From Drosophila pseudoobscura (lineage: Eukaryota > Arthropoda > Insecta > Diptera > Drosophilidae), in the NCBI RefSeq assembly GCF_009870125.1, contig NC_046679.1, positions 21,018,001-21,082,000 on the forward strand: a stretch of 64,000 nucleotides of DNA, given 5' to 3'. The notes below the pieces were generated by a model. That model saw only the letters and a list, made by a program, of their open reading frames with translations, did not search any database and was not told where the DNA came from. Both the position numbers and the translations under genes were made by a program. Of this stretch, positions 13,531 to 26,159 are shown in pieces. How positions within the stretch are numbered: position 1 is the stretch's first letter; each line of letters begins with the position of its first letter.

Positions 13531-15860
13531 CCCTTTAGTACCCTCTTAATGCCCTCTCTTTAGTGGGGTTGGCGGGGTTAAAGTGCATTTGGCCCCACAC
13601 ATCATGCGCCTGTTGTTAAAATGTTGAGGTGATAATGACCCCTCCACCCCCCTCCCCCCCTCCCATACACACCCCCCACACACCGTAAAAAACATTCAAA
13701 AATCTTTCCACTTTGCTTGTGTTTTCTTTTTCGCTTTTATTGTTTTTGTTGTGTGTTTTTATTGTTATTTTGTTAAGAAAACTTTGCAAAGTTTTCATTT
13801 TTCCCCGCCATCAACAAAGCGCAAGTTCAATGGATGTTCCAGAGCCAAGCCAAGCCCTGACCTGGCCAACAGTTATGCTGTTGGTTTTGGCCCGTTTTGT
13901 ATCTCTGAAGTACGTATTTCTTACATAAGCCATGAAGCGAATGAACGGGGGAGAACAGTGTGAAAAGGTGTGAAGAGAGTGGAGAGGGAGGGACGCTAAA
14001 GTGGAGGGAAAACTAGGAAAAGGGGAATACAATGAGGGAAATCGAAAGTAGGGTACTTAAGATAGATAAATGGGGAGCTAGAGAATAAATTGAGTTTCGT
14101 AGGGTACAATGGAATGGAAGGGAAGATTTTTAAAGAAAATAAGGGATTATTTTTATAGAAAATTTCGTTAAAAATTCTATGGAATATGAGTGAAATTTAG
14201 AGAAGACTTTTGATAGAAAGATAGATAGATTGATGTCCAGTAATTTAGGAAGATTTAGGAAGTTTTCTTTAAACGATTCAGAGGAAGTTTTTACACAAAA
14301 AAGAGACGACAATTGTGTGGAAGAATTCGAGTTTTAGATCTACAGAGAATGTAGACTTTTGATGGATAGAAAGAGATTTTAAAAGACTGATTATGATAAG
14401 CCTATTACCAAAATCCCCACTTAAGACAGTTCCATCGTAAAGATACTTCGATTGTCGAGGGTAATCCCTAGATTGTGGCCCTACCAAATCTATAATCCTT
14501 ATAATAATTAAAAAAGTGGTATTTCCCATAAATTAAGCCTTGAAATAATTACATTTCCGCGCATGACATGATTTCAGAATGTAATTGGCAAATGTATGAT
14601 AATTATTCCTCTTGATTTCCAAAGATAAGATCGTCTGGAATGCCCCAGAGCTAAGATCGTTTTGAATTCTTGAGTCTTGAACTCAATTAAAACTGGGAGA
14701 CGTAGACCCAGAAGCGTCTGGGCTCATGAGATCATTCGAAATTCAAATGCAAATCGACTCCAGAGAGACAGGCGAGTGCCTCTAGAATATGTTGTGTTTT
14801 GTCGTCTATAAAAAGCATTTCCACACACAGCCATATTATTGCTAATGATAGAATTACGACTTATGGGCGAAGATGGAAGAAGCAGGCGAACTGGAGGAGG
14901 AATGAGAGTGGGAGGAAAGGCAGTGGGTGGCGGGTGGTGGGAGGTGGGAGGCGGGCATATAATGGGCACCCAATGGAAATGCAAAATGAGACTGTAATTA
15001 TTTGCTGACTGAATGACAGTCTGGGACTGTCTGTCGCTGTCTGTTGCTCAGACTTATAATTTAATGCGGTTCTTTATATTTATAATCCAAGCGTGGTGAC
15101 CTTCACAGATGATAACCAGCCGGCGGGGCGGTAATGGGCGGTATAAGAGGTAGAACTAAGGGAGTCGATGCATGGGAGGTATCCCATGAAAGGTGGTCTC
15201 CGATGGTAGTTCGGTGAAAGGAAGGCCCTGCTCAAAGGTCGAAGGTAAGAGGAAGGCATGGCCACATGTTGCATGGCCCGTAAATGACTATCTTTGTATC
15301 TGTTGTCGTGCCGGGCAACGTTGCCGCATTTCATTCTGTGAGTCATTCGGTAAATTGTTTTCTTTTGTGCATAATTGAGGTCGGGGTCTATTCTGTTCTA
15401 TCTTTTGATAAATTATCTCCCTCTCTCTGGACTTTGAGCTCCACTACTCTTATGGGCAACAAATGCGGAAGTGCACTTGATATTGTGGATCCGTGAGATG
15501 GGGGAATAGACTAGTGATAACAGTCGACCCCCATTTATGCTGATAGTGCTTATACGTAAATGTAGAGCTGACGATGACGAAGAGTGCTTTTTTTCAGAGC
15601 TGCTTATCACGAGACTTTTGCGACTTGAAAGTGTAGATCTTCATATAGCGAAATCCGAACCCAAAACAGAGATAAGTCTACAAAGAGAGAGAGAGAGAGA
15701 GAGAGAGGGGGGGAGAGAGGGAGAGTTTAGCTCGTGCCGATGTCAATGACCCTGAAAAACAGCTTTTGTTGAAATGCACCTTGCACCACAATTATTTCTG
15801 ATGTATTTCTGTGAATGCCCTCTAATTAAATAAAAATGGTGGTTTAAGCCTTAAAATAAT
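13531..15860. other. non-coding DNA, no gene recognised
   Basis: No frame shows coding composition or motifs. It includes a C-rich tract at 13640-13670, a small perfect dyad (CCAACAG, 5-base loop, CTGTTGG) at 13866-13884, and GA tracts near 15.68-15.73 kb. Confidence 0.5.
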
Positions 15861-15869
15861 TTAATTAAT

Positions 15870-16300
15870 TTTCAATTTATTTTTAAACTTGAGAGCAACA
15901 TCTGTTAGAGGCGCATTTAGATCGGATTTATTTTAAATTGAATTAAAATTTGATTAAAATATATGTACCTCTTTTTTCTTTAATTTCTTTCTTTCTATTT
16001 CTTTAATTTTCTATTTAATTTTCCATTTAATTTTAAATTTGAGAGCAACACCTTTTAGAGCCACATTTAGATCAGATTTCTTTTATTTTGAATTAAAACT
16101 TAATTTAAATATATAAATTTTTGTTTGTTTGCCTACAAATGGGTATTTCCTTAAATTTAATTTCCTATTTAATTTTACATTTATTTTTAAATTTGAGAGC
16201 AACACCTTTTAGAGCCACATTTCGATTAGATTTATTTAATTTTTAATAAAAATTTGATTCAATTTGTTTTTATTTGGCCTACAAAAGGGTATTTCTTTAG
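15870..16300. repeat. three-copy tandem repeat, period about 150 bp
   Basis: The block TTTGAGAGCAACACCTTTTA followed by GAGCCACATTTAGAT appears with its GAGAGCAAC at 15891, 16041 and 16195 (spacing 150 and 154). Flanking AATTAAAA..TTGATT and GGGTATTT blocks recur as well. It is AT-rich and non-coding. Confidence 0.85.
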
Positions 16301-19300
16301 TCGTTATGCCTGGGTTTTGTTATTTTTATGGTTTTTGTTTTTGTTTAAATATCACTCCACGAAGCAGGGGAAGAAAGCGATTGAGACGAAAACAAAATAC
16401 ATAAAAACAACAACAACAAAGAAGGTTACAAAATAAACGTTGATTAAAATTCCGGACAAACAAAAAACCGAAACGAAATGAGACGAAACGAAAGCCCGAA
16501 GAAAGGGGAACAAAGAAAAATGATTATGCTCGGGAGAAAGAGTAAGCGAAAAAAAAGAGCATAGTATTCCCCTCCCCACCCCTTCCCTTATCTCTTACCT
16601 CCTTCCGCACTCTTCCTTCCCTCTCCGTTATCCTTCTTCCTCTTTCTTTGGCCTTCCTCTCTGCTTATCTGCGCTTTCCCCCCTGCTTATCTACGCTTCC
16701 CTCCCTCCCCTCGGCTCTGTGCTGCGGCGCAGTCAAGTGCAGATGAGCATTTGGGTTGAAAGCGCACTGGCCTGGAGGGGCGGAGGGGAGGGGGGGGGGG
16801 AGGAGCAAGCAGCGGCGGCGACGCACGACAGGCAAAGTCCATCTTTATTGGAGATGGGAGCGTGACTATCGGTGGATTTTGAAGAACGAAGCGATCGACT
16901 GCGGCGACTTTTTGATGTAAAATTTATCATCGAAGAGCAGTTTGGGATCCCAGATCGATAATATCGGTATACCCTATGGGATGATCAGTTTTAATGAGAC
17001 ATTTTGGTACCCCTTTTCATGTTGTTCTCTCGCAGATAAGACTTTCATATTCAGGAAGGCCATATTCTAGGAGGGAGTAAAGATACTCTTACTAGACCCA
17101 TTAAATATTCTATATTCTATTCTCCCTCAGATTATATTTATATGGTAAATTTTAGTGCTTTTTCCAGTGCCGATAGCACTGATCACGCCGGCCCATGGCT
17201 ACCATCTCCAAGTATTATCTCCTTCTCTCTCTGCCGCTTGGAACGGAATGGAATGGGCTTACAAGGCATACAATTACAGTACCGCAAAAGAGCCCCTCTT
17301 TCCCTCTCTCTCTCTCTCCCTATCGCTTTGTATGCGTATGCTTATGCGATTGTCAGTCTGTGAGCTTCAAGGGATTTACCAAACGGAAAATTACCCGAAA
17401 AAAATGTAAACGAAAGTGAAAAGAAACGAGGAGGGGTGGCAGCAGGCAGGGGCAGGGGAACGTGGTGTGGATGTTCCTCTCTCAATTGATTTTCTCAACT
17501 GAAGTTACAATGGGGTAGGTCTCCGGTCTCTTCGGTATGCAAATGGGTGTGAAAGTGAAAGATAAAGTCGCATTAAAGCTGATTAGTGCTTGAGGCATTC
17601 TTCAGCATCGTGCGAGTACTTCTTCAACAAAGATTATCAGAGGATTAACTTTTGAAAGGGGATTACATTCAATGGAACTGGAGATATTTTCTGCTAAAAT
17701 ATGAGCTATTTTTGCTGGAAATATGAGAAGGGTTTTTGGGATTAGTTGGGGTTTAATGAAAGACTACACAATACCTTTACCCAGATGTTGAATGAGGGAC
17801 CAAAAAGGTGTTCTATGGCGGGTTACGGCCTGCTCGTCTTCGCTCCAGAATCCTGCAACGTAGGATCTTTCGGTCTACAAATTTGCACCAACAAATTTCA
17901 CAGTCTTTGGGGACCCGCAAAAGTCGGTACCCTTTCACAAGCGAATGATTCTAAACGGAATGCCCAATAGTGCAACAAACAAATTGTATGTCTTGTGCAT
18001 GACTAAGGCCAAGAAAGGGATTATATCCTGTACATATTGAGTACATTAGATTCATGCCATGACATGTTCATGACAAAACAAAGCGTTTACCATCTCCTAA
18101 CGTATGTATGTATAATATGGTCTATATATCCCTGATCAGCTTCAATATCTTTAGTTTTTTTCATGCCTCATCAAACTGCGAAATCTTGTAGCATCCACTC
18201 TTTTAAAGATACAAGAAAACGGCAAATTCAGGAACCTCAATAATGATATTTTCTACTAGACTTCTAAAAAGGGCTACAATCGGTTGATTATTGTAGTCAG
18301 AATTAAGATTTGGTTTGGAAATTCCTACATTTCCCAAGACGTTTCTTAGTGAACATTTTCAAGAACCGGAACATGTACGGAATCCTCCGCACGGCACTCT
18401 AATTGCTGCCCCTCCCCCCCCTGCTGAGGCCCAGAGGTGTTACATCGCTGAAGGCGGCGCGGCGTTGGTTTATTAATAACACAATTTTGTGTCTGTATAA
18501 TGTTTGTATAAATGTTTATAGTCGGGTAAACAATTGTTATCATTGTGTGCCACAACCCTGATGATGATGTGTCCTCCACCTCTGACTCCGACTGCCTCTC
18601 CCCTGACTGTCTCTCCTGTCTGTTCCCCTGACTGTCTGCACCTCTGACTGCTATAAAACATCCATTGGCATGCCGCTCAGGGCACTTGAGTTCTACAAAA
18701 TTCGTATGTACAGCAGTCGGAGGAGGCCACATAATCGATCTATATAAGGTGTTCTCCCGTTCTGATACTATGGCGGCTACTGGGCATACAGAGAGAGAGA
18801 GAGAAAGAGAGATTGTTTTTACCATTATCTCTAATAAATTGACACCATATCAGGTTTATAAAAAAACAAAACATACGAACATGCACTGAACGACAAAGGG
18901 GGTAATATAAACTTTGAGAGTTAATGGTAGCCAAAAAAAATTTGGAAAATGTCTTCTTTTGAGTGTAGGATCGTATTTGAAATTATCCCAAAAAACTATA
19001 TATTTGTATGCCTTTCAAGAAAATTATATTTTGAGCTATTTCGAGATGGTTTTTACCTTCAAAATTCTAAAATAAGGAAGAAAGAATCATTATTATAATC
19101 GAATAATCTTAGATCTAACCACTTTTATCCCCTTCCTTTAGAAAAATATAGATTGTTCCTACACGGAACCCGAAATACCTATAAATGTTCACATTTTCTC
19201 CAAACATTCCTCTAGATGGAATCCCAAAAACACTTGAATTTATGGCTTTTGGTGGCTTGTTGTATTTACAAGAAAATATTTGGAATATTTTACACCATAT

Positions 19301-19568
19301 AATCGGATGGTTTTCATCATCGAACACCCGCTAAACAATGCCAAAAATGTATATAATTTTTTTTTTTTTGCATAATTAAACGTGCTCCAGTTTTCGTATT
19401 ATTCGTATTTCACTTATTTATAGCTGCGATTGTGGATTGGATTATCAGTTGAATGCTTGGCGAGTTGAATCACCTTTGGACTTTGTGTTCCGTAGCCTAT
19501 AAATACATATAACAAATGATTGGAATATTATAATTAATTCTTTGCCTTGGGTTTTCTTTTATTCGTAG
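16301..19568. other. non-coding DNA upstream of the first TMCC coding exon
   Basis: No supportable gene. C/G-rich blocks lie near 16.56-16.92 kb and CT microsatellite at 17.30 kb. The 159-codon open frame on the minus strand at 18.35-18.82 kb has a simple-repeat N-terminus and no recognisable domain. A polypyrimidine stretch and acceptor ending ATTCGTAG at 19568 close the region. Confidence 0.5.
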
Positions 19569-19590
19569 AGTGTGACTGATCTACCATTGA

Positions 19591-19626
19591 ATGGCAACAA
19601 GATGCAATAATGGACTCAACGCCTAA
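19591..19626 (+). promoter_or_regulatory. upstream ORF overlapping the TMCC start codon
   Basis: In the leader part of the 19.6 kb exon an ATG at 19591 opens an 11-codon frame ([11 protein letters not shown], stop TAA at 19624-19626) that overlaps the main start at 19610 in another frame. A second upstream ATG at 19602 is followed by only one sense codon before TAA. Both would reduce initiation at 19610. Confidence 0.5.
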
Positions 19627-22600
19627 TGCGGTGCCAAGTCGGGATCTGTTAACCTTACAGCCACTGCGTCCAACACGGGGCTCGAGTACGAATCTACGCG
19701 CCAGTCGCAGTCCATCCGCCAGTCGCAGCACCGCAGAACAAAGTAAATTATTAATCAAGGAACCATTTACCAATCTTTAGGGAGGAGTAGTACCCTTGCA
19801 TCCTCTATGTATCCGTCCATCTTAAGGGAGGAGTAGTACCCTGCCATCCTCTATGTATCTGTATATCTATAGGGAGGAGTAGTACCCTTCCATCCTCTAT
19901 GTATCCGTCCATCTTTAGGGAGGAGTAGTACCCTATCTCCTATGCTTTTCGCAGCCTCATAATCGCTTTGATTGGCGCGTGTCTTAATGCTGGAGCTTCC
20001 TCTTTCCTTCAGCATCTTATCGTCTGGGTCTCACTCGTTTAATGGGTATTCATGATTAGGTCTGGGGCTTTCAATCTTGTTTCTAACTAGGGAATAATGT
20101 TGTTATCAGTGGGATGCTGCTGCTGATTCAATTAGTATTTCCGGCTATTAAGTCTGCAGTCAGCGAGGAGGGGAAAAAGATAGAAAACTGTCTGCAAATA
20201 TGGGATTCTGAATGAAATTTGAGATTAAAGATGGAGCTTGAGTGCGGGTTTTTAATGGTTAAAGAAAAGATGCGAGTGCATATCAAAGATTCCTTTTAAA
20301 TGGCTTACAATACTCTACTGTGTTGCGGGCTATAACATTTCTTTAGTGTTTTATTTATGAAAAGATACTTAAACGTTTTTGAAAAGAAGCTTTGTGAATA
20401 ATAAGGCTTAAGATGCCAAAGTTAGGCTGTGATTCACATATTAATTAAGTTTAAGTGAATTATTCTGCCCGTACCGATACTTAAATATTTATATGTGTAG
20501 CAATACCAAAGAAGAAACCTTTAAATACCATTTTATACAGATTAAAACGCATCCCATATCAATTATAGCAATGGGCTTTTAGTCAGGGGGGCGGAAAAAA
20601 CAAAGCAAAAAAACAACTTTCCCCTCCACAAATTGTTATTTTTTTTGGGGCATCTGTGATGCTTTCAATTTATGCTCCAGATATCAATGATGACTCATCT
20701 GCAAAGCAACCCCCAGGCACCCATCTACCCTCCCTTAGAAATCCGCCAGCCCCGAGCTTCTGCGTATTGCAGCAATCAGCTTTCCACAGGGCCACATTTT
20801 TGCAAATCCACAAAAATTTAGCCTGCTTTTGTGCGCTTAAGATAATTGTTGAAAAAAGTAAAGCCTGCTTTTGTGTGCTTGCTATTATCATTGATTGTTG
20901 ATTGCTTATATTTTGTATATATTTTGTCTCTAACCATTTGTTTTCCTATTTTACTTTTCACACACATTTACATATATTTTTCTTTGTTTTTTCTCTCTTC
21001 CTTTATTTACCTTTTCTTCAGCTTTTGTAACCGTTTGAATGTCAATTGTGCTGTAGCCTGCATACCCACACACACACACACAAGCCACAACAAAATAGAA
21101 TCTCGAATTTCCATCGCAATAAATCATTAATAAATGTAGGTATATAATCATTTCAGATATAGTCTTAGCTTTATGTTAAATCATACATTAAAAAACGCAA
21201 ACATTTATGTATTTCTACAGCGAGTTTTCATTAAAATTAAGTAAAAAATATGCTCTTTATTGTGATATTTCTTCAGTATATCGTATTTTGGAAATGCAAT
21301 AATTTTTTTAATGCGGAATACTATAAATACGATATTTCGTTACTAAATCGATTGAATCTATATTTTGTCAATTTATTCTCCTTAAAATTAATAGTTTTTC
21401 TTGTATTTTCACTTTTGCTATTCCCAATTATCGAGTGTTCATTGTGCCTGCCTTTTCTTGTTTGTTTTCGTTGAATTCTTTGGCATGCACGCGATTAAAA
21501 ACGCTATTAAAACGCTTGGCGCTGTTCTCTTCCTCTCTCCATTTGTCTTCTCTTTCTGCTATCTGGCTTATGCTCTCTCTCGCACGCGCGCAGACCATGC
21601 GGACGGGTCTCAGTGTCAATCATTCATGTAGGTGAAGACATAACTCACTGGAAAAGCACACGCACACAGCCATCAACAGTCGCCCTCGGCCGAGCCATCA
21701 ACACTCTCCTCTCTGCCCATCACTCACACTCGCTTCCCTGCCCAATGCAACCATTACTCACACAATCACTCACTCACCCTCTCCCGCTCTCACATCACAT
21801 AACGCTTCATACTCATACACTATTTCTCTCACTCATACGCTCTCTCTCTCTCTCTCTCTCTCTTTGTATCGCACACAGCATTCACCAACAGCAACAGCAG
21901 CTCTTGCACTTGCACACTCTCTCTAACACCCGCCCTGCCACCCACCACCCACCACCGCCCTCTCATTTACACACTCACACAGCGGATGACACTGCTTTCA
22001 TTTTAAGCCGGCGCCTATGTGCATGCAACACATTTTTCCCAGCTGCGGCGAGCCTCGCGCGATCTTATCATTCACAAAAGAACAGTCAGAAATAGGAATA
22101 GAAATAGAAATAGAAAAAATAGCAATAACCCCATCACTCGTACCGTTTTTTCTATGCGCCACAATTTACCAGTGTCCAGGGAGCGGGCCAGCGAGGCAGC
22201 GGCAGCCACACAAACAGCAGCGGCAGCGTCAGGAGGTGCATCAGCAGCAGCAGCAGCAGCAGCAGGAGCATCAACTTCTGGAGGACCAGCAGCAGCAGCA
22301 GCCACAACGACTACGACAGTAGGAGCAGCAGCAGCAGCAGCGGCCAGCACTTCCGGTCCCGCTTCGGGGAACACCAATAGCAATTCTTCGGCCTCCTCCA
22401 GCACAGTGGCAGCTGCACAGGCGGCTGTCTACAGCGGCGGCAACACGGTGACCGGCAGTCTGGGCAGCGGTGGGGTGGCGGCACGTGGCTTCCGCAGCCA
22501 CAGCCCCACCCACCGGCGAAGGAGTCGCGAGAGGCAGCGTCGGACCCATGGCTCGGATCAGGGCGGCCTCCTGGCCTACAGCGGCCTTGTGGGCGTCAAT

Positions 22601-24586
22601 GATATGAATGATTTTGGAGGTGTGGTGGGCGGCGGAACCCAGGGAGGCGGCGGTGGCGGGAGTGCTGGCACAGGCAGTGGACTAGAGGATTCCCGATTGT
22701 CCGGCAACGAGGACTACTATTCATCATTCGTGTCGGATGAGTTTGACAGCAGCAAAAGACCGCGGAGATGCACCCACGAGAGGAGCTCCAGTGTCCAGGC
22801 CATCGATCGTTTGAACACGAAAATCCAATGCACCAAGGAGTCAATACGACAAGAGCAAACTGCCAGAGATGGTGAGAGAGAGAGAGGCGGAAAGGTGCCT
22901 TAAAGGCACAGAAAGTTTATATAGTATCTATTCCCTTTCAGATAACGTCAATGAATATCTAAAGCTAGCAGCCAGCGCCGACAAACAGCAGCTGCAGCGC
23001 ATCAAGGTACGAGTCCCGGCAGTCTCTTCGAGGAAAGTCCCCCCACATTAATTTACCCTTCTTTTGCCACAGGCTGTCTTCGAAAAGAAGAACCAAAAGA
23101 GCGCACACAGCATCTCGCAGCTGCAGAAGAAGCTCGATAACTATACGAAACGAGCCAAGGATCTGCAGAACCATCAATACCAGACCAAGAGCCAGCATCG
23201 ACAGCCGCGCGAGGTCCTGCGCGACGTGGGCCAGGGGCTGAGGAACGTGGGTGGCAACATACGCGACGGCATCACCGGGTTCTCTGGCTCTGTGATGTCC
23301 AAGCCGCGAGAGTTTGCCCATCTCATCAAGAACAAGTTTGGCAGCGCCGACAACATCAATCAGATGAGCGATGCCGAGCTGCAGGGCATGCAGGCGGCCA
23401 ATGCCGCCGATGTACTGGCAGCCAACGAAAGACTGCAGCAGCAGGTGCCAGGTGCAGGAACCTCCACAGGATCGGGTGGCGGCGGTCACAATAATAATAC
23501 GGGAACCGGCAGCGGCACAGGGAAATTCAACAGCGACAATGGCAGTGAATGCAGCAGCGTGACGAGTGAGAGTATACCAGCGGGGTAAGCTTATTGCCTG
23601 GGGGGGCATGGGATCCCTTTGCAACATGGAATACTTAACGAGGGCTCTCTTTCGTTGTTGCAGCTCTGGCAAGAGCCAATCTGGTGCCAGCCAATATCAC
23701 ATAGTCCTCAAGACACTCCTCACAGAGCTGGCCGAACGCAAGGCAGAGAATGAGAAGCTCAAGGAGCGCATGGAAAGGCTAGAGGTACGCGCCCTCTTTT
23801 CTTTTCCCTCTCTGGACTTGCATTAATTCTTCATCTATCCACAGACAAGCCAAAAGGAATTTAATAACCTGACAGCCACACTCGAAAGTGAACGATATCG
23901 TGCCGAGGGACTCGAAGAGCAAATCAATGACTTGACGGAATTACATCAGGTTTGTAGGACACGAGACGGTGCCTTTCCTTTCCCCTTTTGGCACGGTTCC
24001 AAAAATAAATATGGCCCTTTGTTTTATCCTTTTGCAGAATGAAATTGAGAATCTAAAGCAAACGATTGCCGACATGGAGGAGAAAGTACAATACCAAAGC
24101 GATGAAAGACTACGTGATGTCAACGAAGTGCTTGAGAATTGTCAAACGAGGGTAAGCCCCTAGAGCAAAAGGAGAACAGACTCATATTCACATTCATATT
24201 CATGTAATCCCTCTCGCAGATATCCAAAATGGAGCACATGTCACAGCAACAATATGTCACCGTTGAGGGCATTGATAATTCGAATGCCAGGGCCTTGGTT
24301 GTGAAACTCATCAATGTGGTATTAACGGTATTACAGGTGGTACTCCTACTAGTGGCCACAGCAGCGGGCATTATAATGCCATTTCTTAAAACAAGGTATG
24401 GGGTTTTTGCAGTAAACAATTTAAAGGTGGAAAACTAATTGAAATTTTGTTGGTTATAGGGTACGCGTTTTGACCACATTTCTATCGATTTTCTTTGTCA
24501 TCTTTGTGATACGTCAATGGCCCGATGTGCAGGATATTGGTTCCGGTCTGGTGCGGCATCTCAAGCAATCGCTTGTGGTCAAGTGA
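19610..24586 (+). CDS. Dmtn: TMCC-family ER membrane protein (Dementin, TMCC2 orthologue)
   Basis: Exons read by eye: 19610-19742, 22173-22871, 22942-23006, 23073-23584, 23664-23784, 23845-23949, 24038-24151, 24220-24395 and 24460-24586. All phases agree, giving 683 residues. The N-terminal part is disordered, with Ala/Gly/Ser runs from CAG/GCN repeats, an [10 protein letters not shown]-type basic patch and a conserved [10 protein letters not shown] segment. The middle contains [20 protein letters not shown], a coiled coil, and a Gly/Ser/Asn-rich stretch. Two further coiled-coil exons ([37 protein letters not shown]) precede two C-terminal membrane segments ([20 protein letters not shown] and [11 protein letters not shown]). 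This order is the TMCC signature. Family members are ER proteins, and human TMCC2 is linked to apoE and APP metabolism. An alternative start at 22154 ([10 protein letters not shown]) would read straight into exon 2 without the 19.6 kb exon. The family call is firm; the N-terminal structure is less so. Confidence 0.85.
19779..19935. repeat. 46-bp tandem repeat, four cores
   Basis: AGGGAGGAGTAGTACCCT begins at 19779, 19825, 19871 and 19917, an exact 46-bp spacing, with TCCATCCTCTATGTATCCGT between cores. It starts 36 bases after the donor of the first TMCC coding exon. Confidence 0.95.
19936..22153. other. TMCC intron and possible internal promoter region
   Basis: No coding exon was found between 19743 and 22153. 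The last 600 bases are rich in CA and CT repeats ((CT)n near 21.84-21.86 kb) and look like a leader for an isoform starting at 22154 or 22019. Acceptor TTACCAG ends at 22172. Confidence 0.4.
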
Positions 24587-25780
24587 AGCGGAATTCCCAT
24601 GCAACCCATAAAACATTATGTTTCTTTAGTTATAAGTTCTTAAAAGTGCTGCATATTCTGTCTTTTTTTTTGTACATAGCTTTGTCGACATTTTTAAAAC
24701 TGAAAATTGTATCAATTATCCCACAAAAAACACTCATTCACATTCACATACACACTCACATGAAATCTGTACAAATCATACATTATATATCCCATATATA
24801 TCATCAGATCAGATCGGACATCTCCCCTACACTCTCTCTCTAGAAAAATTGTAATAATATCTTCGAAAAGTGCTGATTACTCAACTAAAATCTGAATGGA
24901 ATGAATGAATATACATGCTGTTTAATGTATACTCCTACGATATGTGTAATGATATAAACTATATATGCTATAAAATAACTCTTATATAATATAAAGTGAA
25001 AAACGTTTGTATAAATCCCGTGAATTACTTCGTATTTATTTATCCCTCACACCCACAACCCAACCACAAAATGTACGTAAATGGTGGCCTAAAAACACAC
25101 ACACATCTATATATGGCATATACGTAGATATATAGCAATTTCCAATATATAAATACCCTACACGTACATTCGGAACAGCAGCTGCAGTGATTCCCAGGCC
25201 CTTGGATTGGATCAACACCAAACACACAGAAAATACAATGAATCCTCCTTCTACACAAAAAAATGCCGACTATAATTAAAGTTGAAAGAACATGCGTAAG
25301 AATCCAAAATGAGTTGTCTATTACTGCCGCTCGCGTGTTGTGTTGGAAAACAATCGTGTAATTAGGTGTAATTAGGGATGGTTAATGTGGGATTAAAGAA
25401 GTGCTACCCAGCAGGGCAGCAGGGAGGCTTGGGGTGCCTGGGTAAAAGGGTTTATGGACACCAATAAACTCGGGTGGATTCGAAACCCCATTGAAGTTTA
25501 GCAACACGTCGCATATCTCGAATCTAGATGGCATATGGGATGAAGTGCTGGCTAAACAAGGCATTATCTCATCATGGAAACTAATCGGAAGTGGAGGAAG
25601 AATCTCAATAACAGAGGAATACAGATACTGGCACCTTTTAGACACATATGTTGTACCCTTCATCGGAGGTTAGCAAACAGCTTGAAGGACTGAGGTTTAC
25701 TGCATATTCTACTTCTAAGGAGTATTTTTTACAAGCATTAAACAGAACTGAAGAATATATATGCAAAAACGATTTCGTAT
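24587..25780. other. TMCC 3' UTR and intergenic DNA
   Basis: The TMCC 3' UTR begins after TGA at 24586. It is AT-rich with ATATAAAG (about 24990) and TATAATTAAAG (25271) as weak poly(A) signal candidates; no AATAAA was found at a convincing place. The piece 25.38-25.68 kb has higher complexity and a 60-codon frame with no recognisable motif. Confidence 0.45.
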
Positions 25781-25800
25781 AGAATCACTTATTATTTCCT

Positions 25801-26159
25801 GAAGTAAAATGAGTTCTGCTCCTAAATCTGTAGCCAAGAAGGCTCCAAAAGCAAGAACACCATGATGCCATGATGAATACCCAGCTGGAGAAGCTGCTAC
25901 CCCACATCAAGGGCAATGTTGGCTTTGTTTTCACCGAGAGTGATTTGGACGAGGTCCGCGACAAGTTGCTTGCAAGTTGCACTCCCCTGAACGTCATCAT
26001 CCCAGCACAGAACACTGGCCTGGGACCCGAGAAGACCAGTTTCTTCCAGGCTCTGTCCATCCCGAGCAAAGGGTAAAATTGAAATCATCAACGATGTGCC
26101 CATCCTTGAAGTGAACAGAGTGCTGCTCCTAAATTTCTAGCCATGAAGTCTCAAAAAGC
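25801..26159. repeat. 52-bp direct repeats flanking the RpLP0 fragment
   Basis: 25801-25852 and 26108-26159 match at about 43 of 52 bases (shared cores GCTGCTCCTAAAT or TCTGCTCCTAAAT, TAGCCA and AAAAGC). They abut the RpLP0-like fragment on both sides. They are far longer than a usual L1-type target-site duplication and have diverged. Confidence 0.7.
25876..26110 (+). pseudogene. processed pseudogene fragment of ribosomal protein RpLP0
   Basis: The + frame reads [20 protein letters not shown], then [10 protein letters not shown], then [20 protein letters not shown] and LSIPSKG. These are hallmark stretches of the large-subunit stalk protein P0. About a dozen residues are missing between the first and second blocks. 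A deletion and frameshift follow SIPSKG, after which a shifted frame resumes with an IEIINDVPIL-like stretch. Only an internal third of the gene is present, and no introns are seen. It is therefore a truncated, disabled retrocopy. It sits between diverged 52-bp direct repeats in the gap between the TMCC gene and gzl. Identification is from memory of the P0 sequence. Confidence 0.85.

Noticed and set aside
18346-18825. 159-codon open frame on the minus strand
   Set aside because: Begins in a (TC)n-derived Ser/Leu run and shows no domain, codon bias or splice context; probably chance.
25491-25673. 60-codon + frame between the TMCC gene and the RpLP0 fragment
   Set aside because: Protein-like composition but no motif, splice context or known similarity; too short to support.
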